Part shown: piece by piece, positions 12,941 to 23,950 of the stretch
Numbering within the stretch: the stretch's first letter is position 1
How the letters are laid out: the number at the start of each line of letters is the position of its first letter
Assembly (NCBI GenBank): GCA_021399435.1
Contig: JAJTUP010000010.1
Location: 1,550,001-1,614,000 of the forward strand
Source of the DNA: Diaporthe sp. PMI_573
Taxonomy: Eukaryota > Ascomycota > Sordariomycetes > Diaporthales > Diaporthaceae
Direction: 5' to 3'
Length of the DNA stretch: 64,000 nt
Made by a program: the position numbers and the translations under genes
The notes under the pieces: model-generated
Database searches by the model: none
What the model saw: the letters and a program-made list of their open reading frames with translations, nothing else
What the model was told of the DNA's origin: nothing

Positions 12941-14271
12941 ACTGAGCGTCGTGTGTGTGGTTGATTGCAGAGAACTTGTGGAAGAATAGGAGGGTGAGAA
13001 ATGGTTGGTAGGGATTCGCTGTGGGAAACATGGGGGTGTGTGATGGGGTGAAAAGCAATTCACACCTTGGCAATCCTTCAATACTAGCGCGTGGGAATAT
13101 GGTCGGCCAAGTCATATCTTGCAGCCATCGTGCAGCCCCCCGTACCCGTAAAATATCGGTTCCGGCGCTGTGGCGTGGAGGCGCAAGTTGGCTGTTGGTC
13201 TTACCTGCATGTAGATAGTGACAATTTCTCTGTGTAGTACGGGGTATATATGCACAATAGCGGGACCTGACCCCAGGCCCCACAATATGCTGCCCTATGG
13301 GAAGACAATAAAATGCCTTTAGGCTTCCACCTTCGACATCCTACAGTATGTACCAAAGAAACAAAGCGAGAAAAAAGCTAATAACTTTATATTTAACTGA
13401 CTGGTAAACCATATTACCTTAAATATAAAATAACACAGCATTATATATGCATTTTTAGTGGTAGTAGTAAAGCTACAAGTGGTAGCTGCCTTGTGTATTT
13501 TCTCTAATATGTAGCTATTATTAAACTAGAACTTAGAGAGATAGGCGTAGGCGTGCCTGTTCTTCTTTAAGTATTTCTACTCTAAATACTACTCATTCTT
13601 ATGCTTACACATAGTTTAATCCGAGGTGACAAAGTAAGGCTCGCAACTATTTGTGACTGTGGCTTGCTGAATGATGTATCAGATGAGTATTTTCTTTAGG
13701 TGGGGGTCGGGGTCGAGAAGGCGTCATTCAAATGTCACGAGATTGTCTGTTTTGTGCCGTCCGTCTGAGCCGATACAAGCTGTTCCGTGATGCTGTGTGT
13801 GCGTGCGGTGGCCGATTCCCGAGTTCATCCTGACTACTAATTGGTGGTCAGAAGTTGCTGTGCTGCCGGTGCCGCCACCATGGTTTCTGTTAATTAATCA
13901 TTGAGTGGCTTACATCTAAGCAGACACCTTCGAAAATGATACTTGCTTTTGCATTCAATGCCCAATGCCAGCTTGGCAGACATGCATATGCATACAGGGT
14001 GGCCAGTCAATTCGCGGTTAGGCCACCATGCGCGTCCCAGAAAATGATCATTTTTCCGCCTGGCCACTGGCCCTACATTGCTTATTCAGCAATTATCCAT
14101 GTGCTACAGTTCCCCTCGTGAATGTTTCCAATTTCCGTCCCCACTCATCGTTTCTTCTCTTCCCGCACCACTTTCCAGGGCTGGCTTAGAGACAGCGAGT
14201 TCCCTTTGGCTCCCAGTAAAACATTCCCCTCTCTCCATTTTTAGCTGGATCTCTGAGCTCTGTCACTTTCT
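12941..14271. other. Divergent intergenic region, ferrochelatase / NACHT gene
   Basis: 1.3 kb between divergent starts at 12,940 (minus) and 14,272 (plus). It should carry both promoters. The block 13,370-13,620 is AT-rich and repeat-like. A TTAATTAATCA run lies near 13,890. No gene recognised. Confidence 0.5.
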
Positions 14272-17200
14272 ATGATGGATCCGGTCTCGGCGCTGGGTCT
14301 TGCTTCAGCCGTTGTGGCATTGGCCGAATTTTCGTGGAAAGTCGCTGCTGGTGCCGTCGAGATTTTCCGCTCTGCAGATGGGATGATTGACGAGAATAAG
14401 GAGGTCAAGCGTGCCAAGGAGACATTGCGTGAGGTTTCGGAGTCCCTCAAGAAGGGCGTTTCTGATGGAACAAAGGCCGAACAGGAGATCAAGCGGCTTG
14501 CCGAAAAGTGTCAGAAGGACTCCGAAGAAGTGTTGGCTTTGCTCAAGCTGATGTGCGCTCCGAAGGACTCTAATGATTCAAAGCTTTCAGGGGCATGGAA
14601 AGGTTTTAAAGCCAGTTTTCACAGCATATTGAAGAAGGGACGCCTAGAGCAACTGAAGAAACAGCTTTCTGCTTGCCAATTCGAGATCTTATTTCACACC
14701 GCAAATCTGCTTAGGTAAAAGCATCAAATTTCTATTTCATTTCGATCCCCAACACTCTCCAACGTTTACTGACCTCGCCAAATCCGCCTCTCAGGGATAA
14801 CCAGTCCGCGTTCAGCAGACAGCTGGAACAAATCCAGCAGACCTGCAAAGACACGAGAATGGAAATGGCCGCTCAGGTGACATCGCTCCGCGATACCTTG
14901 ATACAATCCATCGACTCGCAAAGCGCCACAGGTCGTCTGGGAACATCCAGCATAATCAATCAGCTTCAGGGTCTTGCATCAGCGGTCAGAGCTGTCCCGA
15001 TCCAGCACCTCATTCTGCGGCACCTGGTATTTGCTGAGATTGACTGGCGGCAAACCCAAATTCACAATGCTGATGCTGATACCTGCCGGTGGATTCTGGA
15101 TGGCGAAGCAAATCAGACAGACACTGCTTCAAATACTGCGACCACAAATCCCGAAGATTCTACCCAAGAAGGCCTCGTCAATCAATTCAGACGGGAAACT
15201 CGACAATCCTTTAGCGACTGGGTGCAGAGTGGTAATGGTGTATTGCACGTCTCGGGTAACCCAGGGTCTGGCAAGTCGACACTGATGAAATTCATCGCGA
15301 GTCATCCAACGACTCGTCAGAAGCTGACGGAATGGTCCGGTTCGCAAAACCTTGTGTTTTGCCAGTTTTACTTTTGGAGTGCTGGTAACCCTTTCGAACG
15401 TACGATGCCGGGCCTCTACCGGTCTCTATTGTTCCAGTCGTTGAGCCAGCACCCGAATTTGATCCCAAACGTCTTTCCGAAGCAATTCAAAGTGATGGCC
15501 CGCAATCAAGGAGATCGAACTGTGGAAAAGGCTCTGTACTTCCGCGACAGCGATATTGCAGACGCGTTTACTCTGCTACTCAAACAGGGACGAGAAAAGA
15601 ATTACAAGATCTGTTTCCTTATTGACGGTCTCGATGAAGTCGACGGAGATCCGCTATATCATCGCAAGCTTGCATCTGAGATGCAAGGCTGGGCCTCTGT
15701 GCACGATATCAAGCTCCTAGTCAGCTCCCGTCCATGGCAGGAATTCCTCGGTATCTTCACGAAGACGATACATTTGCACAAATTGAATGCCGCCGATATC
15801 CGGACATACTGCTCGAAGCAGCTGGACAACTATTTCAGTACATGCTCTGAAATATGGCGTCAGAACGCTCAAGAGACGACCCTCACACTCCAAAGCCTCG
15901 TCAACGACATCACGAGCGGTGCTCAGGGCGTATTCCTATGGGCTCACCTGGTCCTTCACTCCGTTCTCTTGAGTATTCAGAATCGCAGCACCATTTCCTA
16001 CATACAGAACAAAATTCAGCAGTATCCGTTCAAACTTGACAAATTATACGACAAGCTTCGGGAACATCTTGAAGAGGATCCTCAAAATAAGCGAAAAGCG
16101 GATCAAATGCTCCTGTTGGCAGTCCATTGTCCATATGATCTCTATGCGATTGCTTTCGATTGGCTCGACGAGGAAGGCGGTCTGACATTGGCCGATCATC
16201 ATTTTCCGAGCGCGGAACACAGTCAAGCGTATGGTGAGCAGGAGATTACTTTTCGGCTGGCCCGCGTCTGCGGGCAAATGGACGGGTTGACACGCGGATT
16301 GCTTGAATTAGACGTCAGTGATGGTACTACAGGAAACGAGGAAATCTTGAAAAACTCGTTCCAGCAGACGAAAGTCAAGTTCTGTCATCGAACTGCCCGG
16401 GATTACATTTTGAAGCGGGACTTGGAGTTCCGGGTATCATGGCCAAACTTTGACGAAACCGATCTATGGGGACGCTTGTGGCTTGCCTACCTCCTATACG
16501 GTAAGGTTGATGGCCGTCCTGGATACCGTGGACTATATCTGGCCTCAAGGTTTTGCAGGACCTTCGATTTCAACACGATTCGCCGCTTCGAAGAACCCAT
16601 CATTGCAGTCCTTGAACCATTCTGGGCCGATAGCGAACTAGGAGTGGAGCGATGTTACGAAGACCAGAAAGTCGACACTGACAATTCGCCTTCTTTTATT
16701 CGATACGCCGCGTTTTGCGGACTAGATCGTTATGTGCTTGCCGAGCTTAATGCTCAAAAACGGGCGAAGGACAATGAGTCAGCCGAGCCAGGCCTTCTCT
16801 GCACTTGCCTTCTTGCCGCCCACTACGAGTTTGTGTTTGCTCTGGTCGAAGATCAGAGTCTTTTAGACCTCGACAGACCAGTGCTGACGAGGCTCCCACT
16901 CGTTGAAGGGCCAATTGCATTTCCAGAATGGCTCGTTGCTTTCCATGTGGTGATCCACCGCATATACAGGCGAGGCAATTTCCTCTTCGGATTCTATCGG
17001 CCTGAACAGAGCAAGGGAATGGTGCAAGTGGTTGAGCGCCTTCTTGATTACAGCGCGCAGGCTGGCGAATCAGTCATCTTCATTCTGCGCGACGCAGTCA
17101 GCGGACAGTTTCAACTCTCCGGAATGGACCCTGCAGCCATCGAACAGGCTCAACTCTCCGGAATGGACCTTGCAGTCAACGAACAGCAGCTTCAACTCTC

Positions 17201-17474
17201 CGGGATGAAACTTGCATCTTACTTTAAATCACGGCTATGTGAGTACTATCATGAGGTCACCGAACATGGCTTTGATCATGGCGATGCGACGATTCACGGC
17301 GAAGCTCTTGAGATGTTGAAAAAGCTGAGTGGCTGCGCCTGTGAATCTACCAGCGATAGACCGCGTTGGCGACTCCACAGTGTCTTTTGGCAAGAACAGT
17401 TCATTGAGTGGGAGACACCCGAGATTTCAGAGGAAACGCACGAGAGGTTCTCGCGGGCATTCAGAGTGTTTTGA
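14272..17474 (+). CDS. NACHT-type STAND NTPase (fungal NLR-like), intact
   Basis: Two exons, 14272-14714 and 14795-17474 (80-bp intron, phase 2), give 1,040 residues; the second ATG at 14,275 could also start it. Residues 1-150 form a mostly helical, Lys/Glu-rich N-terminal domain of the kind that begins MDPVSALGLAS in fungal NLRs. The NACHT domain has Walker A GNPGSGKST near 302-310, Walker B FLIDGLDEVD near 421-430, and the following SSRPWQEF sensor block. The C-terminal half has no recognisable ankyrin, WD or TPR units. Near 17,105-17,220 three copies of a QLSGM unit occur in tandem. Such proteins act as non-self sensors in vegetative incompatibility, but the partner is unknown. No stop or frame break is seen. 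Confidence 0.88.
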
Positions 17475-18146
17475 ATTGGTTGCATTTAAGGACAAGAAAC
17501 AATGTGTCTTATCGACAATAATAGTGAGATTCGATATACAAGGCTTTAATCAGTGACTTTCCAATCTACTTCTATTAACATAGGTATAGACCACTCTATA
17601 GAGGTTGACATATCTATGTAGTGACTAAGGCATAAAGGCTTAGTGCTGCTTTAGGAAAGATTAAATGATATTCTCTGTATAAAGATGGTAAATCTCCTCT
17701 TATTCTATGGCTAACCCAGAATACACATGTTGCCGCTGTGTGCATTATGTGCTGCCTTGCTTGGTCATGTGTGCTCGGCCAGTATGGATCCAGATAGAGC
17801 CCAGTGTGAAAATACAAATTGAATGCCTCACCCTCAGCATATTCAAGGGCAGCCAGGGAAATGTCAACACACCCTTGCCTCGCTGCAGTTGCCGCGCCTT
17901 AGCCAGAATGCAGCCAGACACATGTATAGTGAGACGGTCCTCACGTCGAATGGGCAAAGGGCACAAACTGATTATAAGGAATTGTTGATTTACAACTATG
18001 GTTGCCTAACTAAAAGAAAGGAAAGGGCAGCAGAGCTGCAATGGACCTGGCGTGCATTCAGCCTGACATATAGAGGCATCCGGCGCCGATCTCTAGTTTC
18101 ATCCTTGTGTTAGGAGAGGAGATTTGGAGACAAGGAAAATTTCAAG
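17475..18146. other. Spacer containing repeat family B copy 2
   Basis: Follows the NACHT stop. Apart from the family B repeat at 17,595-17,708, nothing is recognised; short open frames near 17,700-18,110 have no clear similarity. Confidence 0.5.
17595..17708 (+). repeat. Dispersed repeat family B, copy 2
   Basis: Matches 7,672-7,787 in the same direction with scattered differences, many C/T and G/A. It lies about 120 bp after the NACHT stop codon. Both copies sit at the 3' end of a gene. Confidence 0.7.
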
Positions 18147-18290
18147 TCGGCGCTACCTTCTATCTGTGGTCAGACATCAAAGGGGGAAGGTTTAAATCCT
18201 AGAGGGTTTGGGCACACCGGCCACATGTAGTAACTGCAGTGGGGTCAACAACTATACACACACATTCACAGGCTTTAGTGTCTCTACACA
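18147..18290. repeat. Inverted repeat, left arm (flanks tRNA-Lys)
   Basis: Pairs with 19,080-19,225. Shared blocks are AAGTCGGCG, TACCTTCTATC, ATCCTAGAGGGT and GGCCACATG, in the same order when the right arm is reversed and complemented. Spacing between blocks differs slightly between arms. Confidence 0.65.
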
Positions 18291-18755
18291 GGTACTTCTA
18301 TGCCCATCCTGCATCATTACACACAATACCATTCACTGATTATAGTCAATAATTAAGGTAGCTGGCTTGCTGTATAGTCTCTAATTTAAGTTTCACGCTA
18401 TTTACTATTAATGTGGCAACACCCACTAGCCACCCCCTACCTGCCCGCCTACCAGCTAGATTAAAAATAAGATATATTAAGCTATGTAAAAGTGAGCTCG
18501 CGAAACCTGCAAAGAAGTCAAAATGTTTAAAGCATGATCGCCAGGAGCTGAGACTCCTTGTAAGGAGTAGCGAGCTGCATAAAAAGCATACCGGAAAGTT
18601 AGGGCAGACAGTTACAACTCTCTCTCCTTGGCACTGTGAGCAAAGCAAACGTTGTACCACTGTTAGTAAGTACTTCGCCCAACTGTATCCCGGAATTCCG
18701 GAATCTTTACACTATGCATCAACAAAAATACAAAAAAGCATTTGGACGGGAATTG

Positions 18756-18856
18756 AGCCCGACGTGGGGGTCGAACCCACAACCTTGAGATATATCTCTG
18801 TTAGAATCGTGAGGTCCTATAAGAGTCTCACGCTCTACCGATTGAGCTAGCCGGGC
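18756..18856 (-). tRNA. tRNA-Lys (anticodon CUU) with intron
   Basis: On the minus strand the gene begins GCCCGGCTAGCTCAATCGG and ends GTCGGGC plus the discriminator base. The acceptor stem pairs GCCCGGC with GTCGGGC (one G-T). The D arm, a perfect TGAGA/TCTCA anticodon stem, and a T arm with GTGGGTTCGACCCCCAC are all present. The anticodon loop reads CTCTTA, giving CUU for lysine. A 28-nt intron (18,819-18,792) sits one base 3' of the anticodon, the canonical position. Without it the tRNA is 73 nt. Confidence 0.93.
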
Positions 18857-19079
18857 GTCTGTTAAGACGCTTTGTTCGATGGAAGGATGGTGGAATTTTA
18901 GTACTATATAGTTTATCAATTTTAGCCCGAAGGATCTAAGAAATTTCATCATTCTTTTATATTTATCTCTTTAAAAATTTAATTCTAAATTTCAAGTTAA
19001 TACTTCATTATAATAGAGTTTAATTACTTTTAATAGTTTTATAGAATTAATTAGAGGTGGTTAAGGGGGGGGGGGAAAC

Positions 19080-19225
19080 TGCTAGGTTTGTGTGAGTGTG
19101 TCTGCGTGCCCCGAAATAGGCTCCACTGGTAATTGGCTGCATGTGGCCCGTGCGCCCACACCCTCTAGGATTGAAACCTTGCCCCTCCGATAGAAGTGCC
19201 CCTCCGATAGAAGGTACCGCCGACT
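19080..19225. repeat. Inverted repeat, right arm (flanks tRNA-Lys)
   Basis: Inverted partner of 18,147-18,290. It contains a small internal duplication, CCCCTCCGATAGAAG twice, missing from the left arm. A run of ten G lies just outside at about 19,066-19,075. Confidence 0.65.
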
Positions 19226-19319
19226 TAACTTCAATTGACGTATTGAGGACAGCTGCCTTGTCTCGGTATCCCCTCTCGTGGCAGTTCGAACGGGTTTGTG
19301 TGTGAGGTGATCACTGACA

Positions 19320-19400
19320 CAAACTTGACTACTGCTAGGGAATCAGGCGTGATCCAAAAGACCAGAGTTTCCAATCGACATGGGAATTCCCTAGCAGTGC
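19320..19400. repeat. Inverted repeat pair 2, left arm
   Basis: Matches the complement of 19,681-19,771 at about 70 percent by eye: ACTTGACTACTGCTAG at the outer side, CCAAAAGACCAGA in the middle and CTAGCAGT at the inner side. Each arm is itself bounded by inverted ACTGCTAG / CTAGCAGT. Confidence 0.6.
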
Positions 19401-19680
19401 ATAAGACACATACTGTCACAATCACCTGACTTACAAATAAACTATAAAGACTGCTCCCTTTCCTGGTGTAATATGATTCCAAGCAGCGAGTAAAAGATTG
19501 GCCACCGGACTATCACTGGATTTCCATTATTCGTTTATTTCAAGCTCCAGTTGAAGCCAGAGGCATGGCAAGATCATGAGGGTCTTGTCCCCTTAAAGCT
19601 ACTAAGACTGTTTAGAAATATTTCGTCGCTTCCTATATATGGTCGTGTCATCCAATACCAAAGGATACTGTAACGGCGCT

Positions 19681-19771
19681 GGTCTCACATACTGCTAGAA
19701 ATGTTTCCAAGAGATTGCAAATTCTGGTCTTTTGGCCAGCGCACCTGGTTTGCTAGCAGTAGTCAAGTTCG
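19681..19771. repeat. Inverted repeat pair 2, right arm
   Basis: Complement of 19,320-19,400. The roughly 280 bp between the arms has no gene. The arrangement resembles a small foldback or MITE-like element. No target duplication could be fixed. Confidence 0.6.
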
Positions 19772-20164
19772 TATCAAATGCTCAAACTTTGAGTTCAAAA
19801 TTACACAGCCTAGAATACAAACACACCTAGCCATAGCAAAACTTCCCTGGGCATGAATGGGAAATTCCCGTCCAAGATGGTTTACTACACTGATCACATT
19901 ACCTGAATCGTGTCCACAAATACAATTCCGGGTCACTCGGCATAGCATGTACGCTCCCCTCATTTGTATGGGGCAAAAGGGGCCGCGTAAATAATTAGAC
20001 TACTAAAATGGATCTTTTCATTATACATGACTAGTACCACTCGAACCTTGTACTAACTACTAGATACATAAAGCCACAAGGAACCATGTGGAAACTCAAA
20101 TACTGTTGGAATTGCTCTAAATCTATCAACGAAATACCACATTGCTTTCCTGACCAAACACACT

Positions 20165-20491
20165 ATGCACCTCAATACCCTTCTGTTCTTTCTCTGTGCG
20201 AGTGGCGCGATCGCCGCCCCACGCATTCTAGGCTGTCGCATGCCGAACGAATCCCTGAATCCGAGCGGAAATATTTGCACCTCTGCGGGAGGCAAAGTCA
20301 CGGGAACGGTCAGAATTCATCCGTGGTGTTCTCAACAGAGAAGATTTAGATCTCATGCTGACGAAAATACACAGGGCAAATGCTGCACTAGCGGACCAGA
20401 TGGCGAGGCCCTTATTGAGTCTCGCTTCATAAGCGGCTGCAATGATAACGGTGGCTTTGTCGGGCCGGACGAGGTGTTCGGGGCTTGTTGA
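20165..20491 (+). CDS. Small secreted cysteine-rich protein (108 aa), effector-like
   Basis: A 108-residue protein with a clear signal peptide: MHLNTLLFFLCASGAIA then probable cleavage before APRILG. The mature part is about 90 residues with seven cysteines (24, 38, 55, 73, 74, 92, 108) including a CC pair, and many Gly and Ser. Size, secretion signal and cysteine content fit fungal small secreted proteins. No known fold is recognised and no function is assigned. An odd cysteine number leaves one unpaired unless it dimerises. It lies alone, between inverted repeats and the DapA-family gene. A single exon is assumed. Confidence 0.65.
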   Translation: MHLNTLLFFLCASGAIAAPRILGCRMPNESLNPSGNICTSAGGKVTGTVRIHPWCSQQRRFRSHADENTQGKCCTSGPDGEALIESRFISGCNDNGGFVGPDEVFGAC

Positions 20492-20698
20492 AGAATGCAT
20501 TCATTTCTCTGCCAATACATCTAGATATTTCAAACAAACAGGCGCTCGATGATATGTAAATGCTAGATCAGTTTGCATTATGGTGTGACAGCTTACGAAT
20601 AGTACCGTCTTCTTGTGCGATTCTGGGACCCATTTGCCCATAAAAAGGTCATTCCAAAGGGGGGTCACACCTGCTCGAGCGCATGGCATACTCGATGC

Positions 20699-21969
20699 CT
20701 ATAGCACGAGGTTGAGAGACTGAATTGCCTGTTTGATCTCAGACTCGGGGATAATCTGACGATTAGCTCTGACCAGTGCTTGCGCGATCTCCTCGATCTC
20801 CGCCAACCTAGACTTGGGCATCGGGGGCCGCATCACGGGCGTCTTGATGAGACCACGGAGCCAGACCGCCGTCTTGTACCGGACATGAAGCCGACCGATA
20901 TCCTAGAATATGCTGAATCATCCAACATTCAGTAAGCAGGACAAATCCCGTTTCAATTACGCCACGGGAAATTTGGGCGAGGACTTACCACTGCTGCAAC
21001 TCGGCAAGACCACCACCCTCCCAAACATCAGTCGCCGCCTTCCAGTCGCCCTTGCGCCACGCCTTGAGGTGCTCCATCATAGGCTCGAGCGCATAATTCC
21101 ACGCGCCAGACGAGGTACCGTCGAGCATGCGGTCGGCGTGGTTCTCGTGCATGTAGTGACCGACGGCGGCGAGGATGTTCACGGGCCTCGGGTACCGTTG
21201 GAGGAAGCTGGCGATCTTGCGGTACCCGTCAAAGTTGTACATCATCTTCCAACCGACGATATTGGGGCACGTATCGAGGATCGCCTTGGTAGTCTTGATA
21301 GGCAGGCCCTGTCCGAAAGGAATGGAATAGCGCCCTACAGGGTGGATAACCACCGGTAGCGGCACGGCGGCTGAGACCTCCTTGATGATGTCGCTGAATA
21401 TCTCCGGGTACTTGTCTGAGTCCCAGATGGCCACGATGTCTCCGGCTACGATCGGAGGAAAAATGAACAAGCCATCCGCGCCACTGGTAAAAACGCGTCA
21501 GTCAGGAAAGTAATGTTTGAATTCGGGAGGAGGCAGGCTTACAGCTCCAGTGCGTCTTTGGCTGTTTCGATGTATCCCCTGGTGTGGACATGCACAACTC
21601 CAGCAATGACTGGACATCGACCAGCCGCCTCCTCTATACATATCTGTACGACTTTCCTCCGTTCTTCCCGCTCCATAGTAAAATGCTCACCTGCTTCCGG
21701 GTTCGCGATTATGGCGCTTCCTTGCTCCAGGTATTCATCCTGCACTGCGGGGACGATGTCAGCCGTACTATCTGATTCAAGAGAGCGAGAACGGACTCAC
21801 TGAATCGGCGAATGAAGGTTCGGTAGCCGTCGTAGTCTATTGTGTATGGGTCATCACGCAGGAAGGGGACTACCGGTGTGAAGAACAGCCTCTTGAACTT
21901 CTCTGGGTCAATGGTTATGTTGCTGCTGTCCGCTGCGTGGCTCCCGTTTGTGGCCATGGTTCGCTTCAA
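20699..21969 (-). pseudogene. DapA/NAL-family class I aldolase, damaged at last exon junction
   Basis: Exons 21969-21801, 21744-21543 and 21483-20989 join in phase (introns 56 and 59 bp). They encode a dihydrodipicolinate-synthase-family TIM barrel: FTPVVPFL at the start, HPVGRYSIPFGQG in the middle, and the Schiff-base lysine at about 203 in NIVGWKMM. Substrate unknown. The last exon is clearly coding (RLHVRYKTAVWLRGLIKTP, ending at 20,699). It can be joined only in two damaged ways. Using the acceptor at 20,913 leaves the whole frame at 360 codons but with TAG at codon 292 (20,905-20,903). Using the acceptor next to it shifts the frame. A single C-to-T change or a one-base loss explains either. 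The gene is divergent from an MFS transporter. Confidence 0.72.
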
Positions 21970-22513
21970 GACAAGGACGTGAACACAATTGTGATATGTG
22001 CAAAGTCGTGGATCTCTCCTGAAGGTCTCCTCAGTCTTTAGAGTTGTCCCCCCACCCGGCCGTCGCGGGTAATCCGACTATGTGGAATATCCGGATCTAC
22101 GATCTGATGATGCTGACGGTCTCCTCTGAAGACACTATTGGAGGTGGAAACCGTGGTACTGGTCCCCTCGACTCTGGCATCTCACGCCTATGTAGCGTTG
22201 AGCTATCGCCCCCCACCTCGGAATGTCCGCGCGGGCCGGCAGTTTAAATGTCACATCGCCAGCCGACATTCCAGCTAACATAGCTCATGAATCCTGTCGC
22301 GAGAAACTCCCTCCCATATCTTGCGTTCTGGCGCTGTATCGATGCATGCCAAGGGCTTTGGCTAGTTCTGCTGTGTGAAGTCCAGTTATAAGTATACTGA
22401 TCGAATCAAGAAACACACACTAGTTTTCTTTCCACATACGACACATCAAGGATCTTATAACGCCAGAATATAAAATTATTTCCTTCCTGAGAATCGCTTC
22501 GGTTATCGAGGTC
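21970..22513. promoter_or_regulatory. Divergent promoter region, aldolase / MFS transporter
   Basis: 544 bp between the two divergent start codons (21,969 minus, 22,514 plus). It is GC-richer near the aldolase and AT-richer near the transporter. No specific factor site is claimed. The head-to-head layout suggests shared regulation before both genes were damaged. Confidence 0.45.
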
Positions 22514-23942
22514 ATGCAGAAACCGAGTTCTGTTGAGCTTGTAAAGAACGGCTCCGGGCTCGCGGCAAGAGAGAATTCCGCAGAAGTCGCGCTGGATCCA
22601 GATGATCCCATGTCATGCGGTTGGCTCCGGAAACACAGTATTCTAGCCTACATCTCCTTGCTCGGTGGGCTTGGGACCTATGCTGGGTTGTTTATTGTTC
22701 CTGCGTGAGTGCCCCTCGGCCCTGTCTAGACAAATCTCTAAATAATCTCGAAACAGATACGGATTGATGTCTGCGCAGTTCGAAAGGTGTGTCACGGAGG
22801 TCTCGTATCTGGTCGGGATATACGTGCTGGTGCTCGGTGCAGGACCTCGGATTTGGAACCCATTCGCACAGACTCTCGGCCGGAGACCTGGTAAGCTCTG
22901 CTCGAGCATGCACCTTTAGGCAAGTTGACAAGGCGCGGCTGACTATCCAGAACAGTATATTGTGTCCACAGCAGTCGCACTTGGGGTCGCCATTTGGGGT
23001 GCCTGTGCCCGGTCGTATGGTTCTATGGCCGGTGCTCGTGTTCTCCTCGCTTTCGGTTTAACCGCTGTGCATGCGCTCGGCGGTATCACCGTTGCCGGTA
23101 TGTTTCCAAGAGAAGTGAGAGGTGAGAAGATGGGATGGTGGACACTCCTGGTAAGTCTCATCGCAATATACTTGCACAATTCACTGACAGCTCAGACCAC
23201 GTTGGGACCATTCTTGGGACCAATTTTCGCTGCATACATCGTTCAGGGTACGGGCAACTGGCACTGGATATTTGGGCATCCCGCCATCGTCTTGGGTGTG
23301 GTCTTAATCTATATGTGAGTATTTTAAAATAACTTATCCATGATCTCCAAACTAGTTTCAGCCTTGCCAGAGTGCCTTTCGTCCCTGAGACACTGTATTT
23401 CGAGGGCAATATCGGCGAGCAACACCAAGCGCGAAAGCTCTCGATTAGACTCAGGCCATTCGAACATGCTGAGATACCAAAATGGTCCACAGCCTTTTTC
23501 AGGCCGGTACGTGCTGCCATGGCTTGAATGTGGAAATATGCTGTGACACACAAACTGACAATTTCCGTGCCAGCTCATCATGCTCAGGTACCCAACCTGT
23601 TGGCTACCAGCCTTCTGGTTCGCATGGACATCCTCGTGGTTCGTCGGAATCGGAACAATTATCACCATAAATTTCCGGTGCTACTACAACCTCACCGCGC
23701 CAAACGTCAACCTCGTCTACATCGCCCCGCTGCTCGGAGCCGTGTTGGGTGAGCTGGCCAGCAGACCGTTCAGCGACTTCGTCATAGAGCGTCTGACTCA
23801 ACAGAACAATGGCTACAGGCGGCCCGAGATGCGTCTTCATGCAATGTACCCGGCCATCATTTGCATCGTCGTCGGACTTGTCGTGTTCGGCGTGACACTG
23901 CAGCAGCAGAGACATTATATTATGTCAGCCAGAGTTTACTAG
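22514..23942 (+). pseudogene. DHA1-type MFS transporter, 3' end lost to insertion
   Basis: Six exons (22514-22704, 22757-22890, 22951-23150, 23196-23314, 23356-23506, 23574-23942) join in phase across introns of 41-67 bp to 387 residues. The protein matches fungal drug:H+ antiporter-like MFS proteins: SYLVGIYVLVLGAGPRIWNP, QTLGRRP, GNWHWIFGH, and LNLTAP-like YYNLTAPNVNLVYIAPLLGA. It reaches VVFGVTLQQQRHYI, after which the family normally continues about 120 residues. Here a stop follows six residues later (23,942). At 23,951 the sequence becomes repeat family A. The missing C-terminal segment type is found at 49,289-49,531 in the same direction. Confidence 0.85.
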
Positions 23943-23950
23943 TCCTCCAG

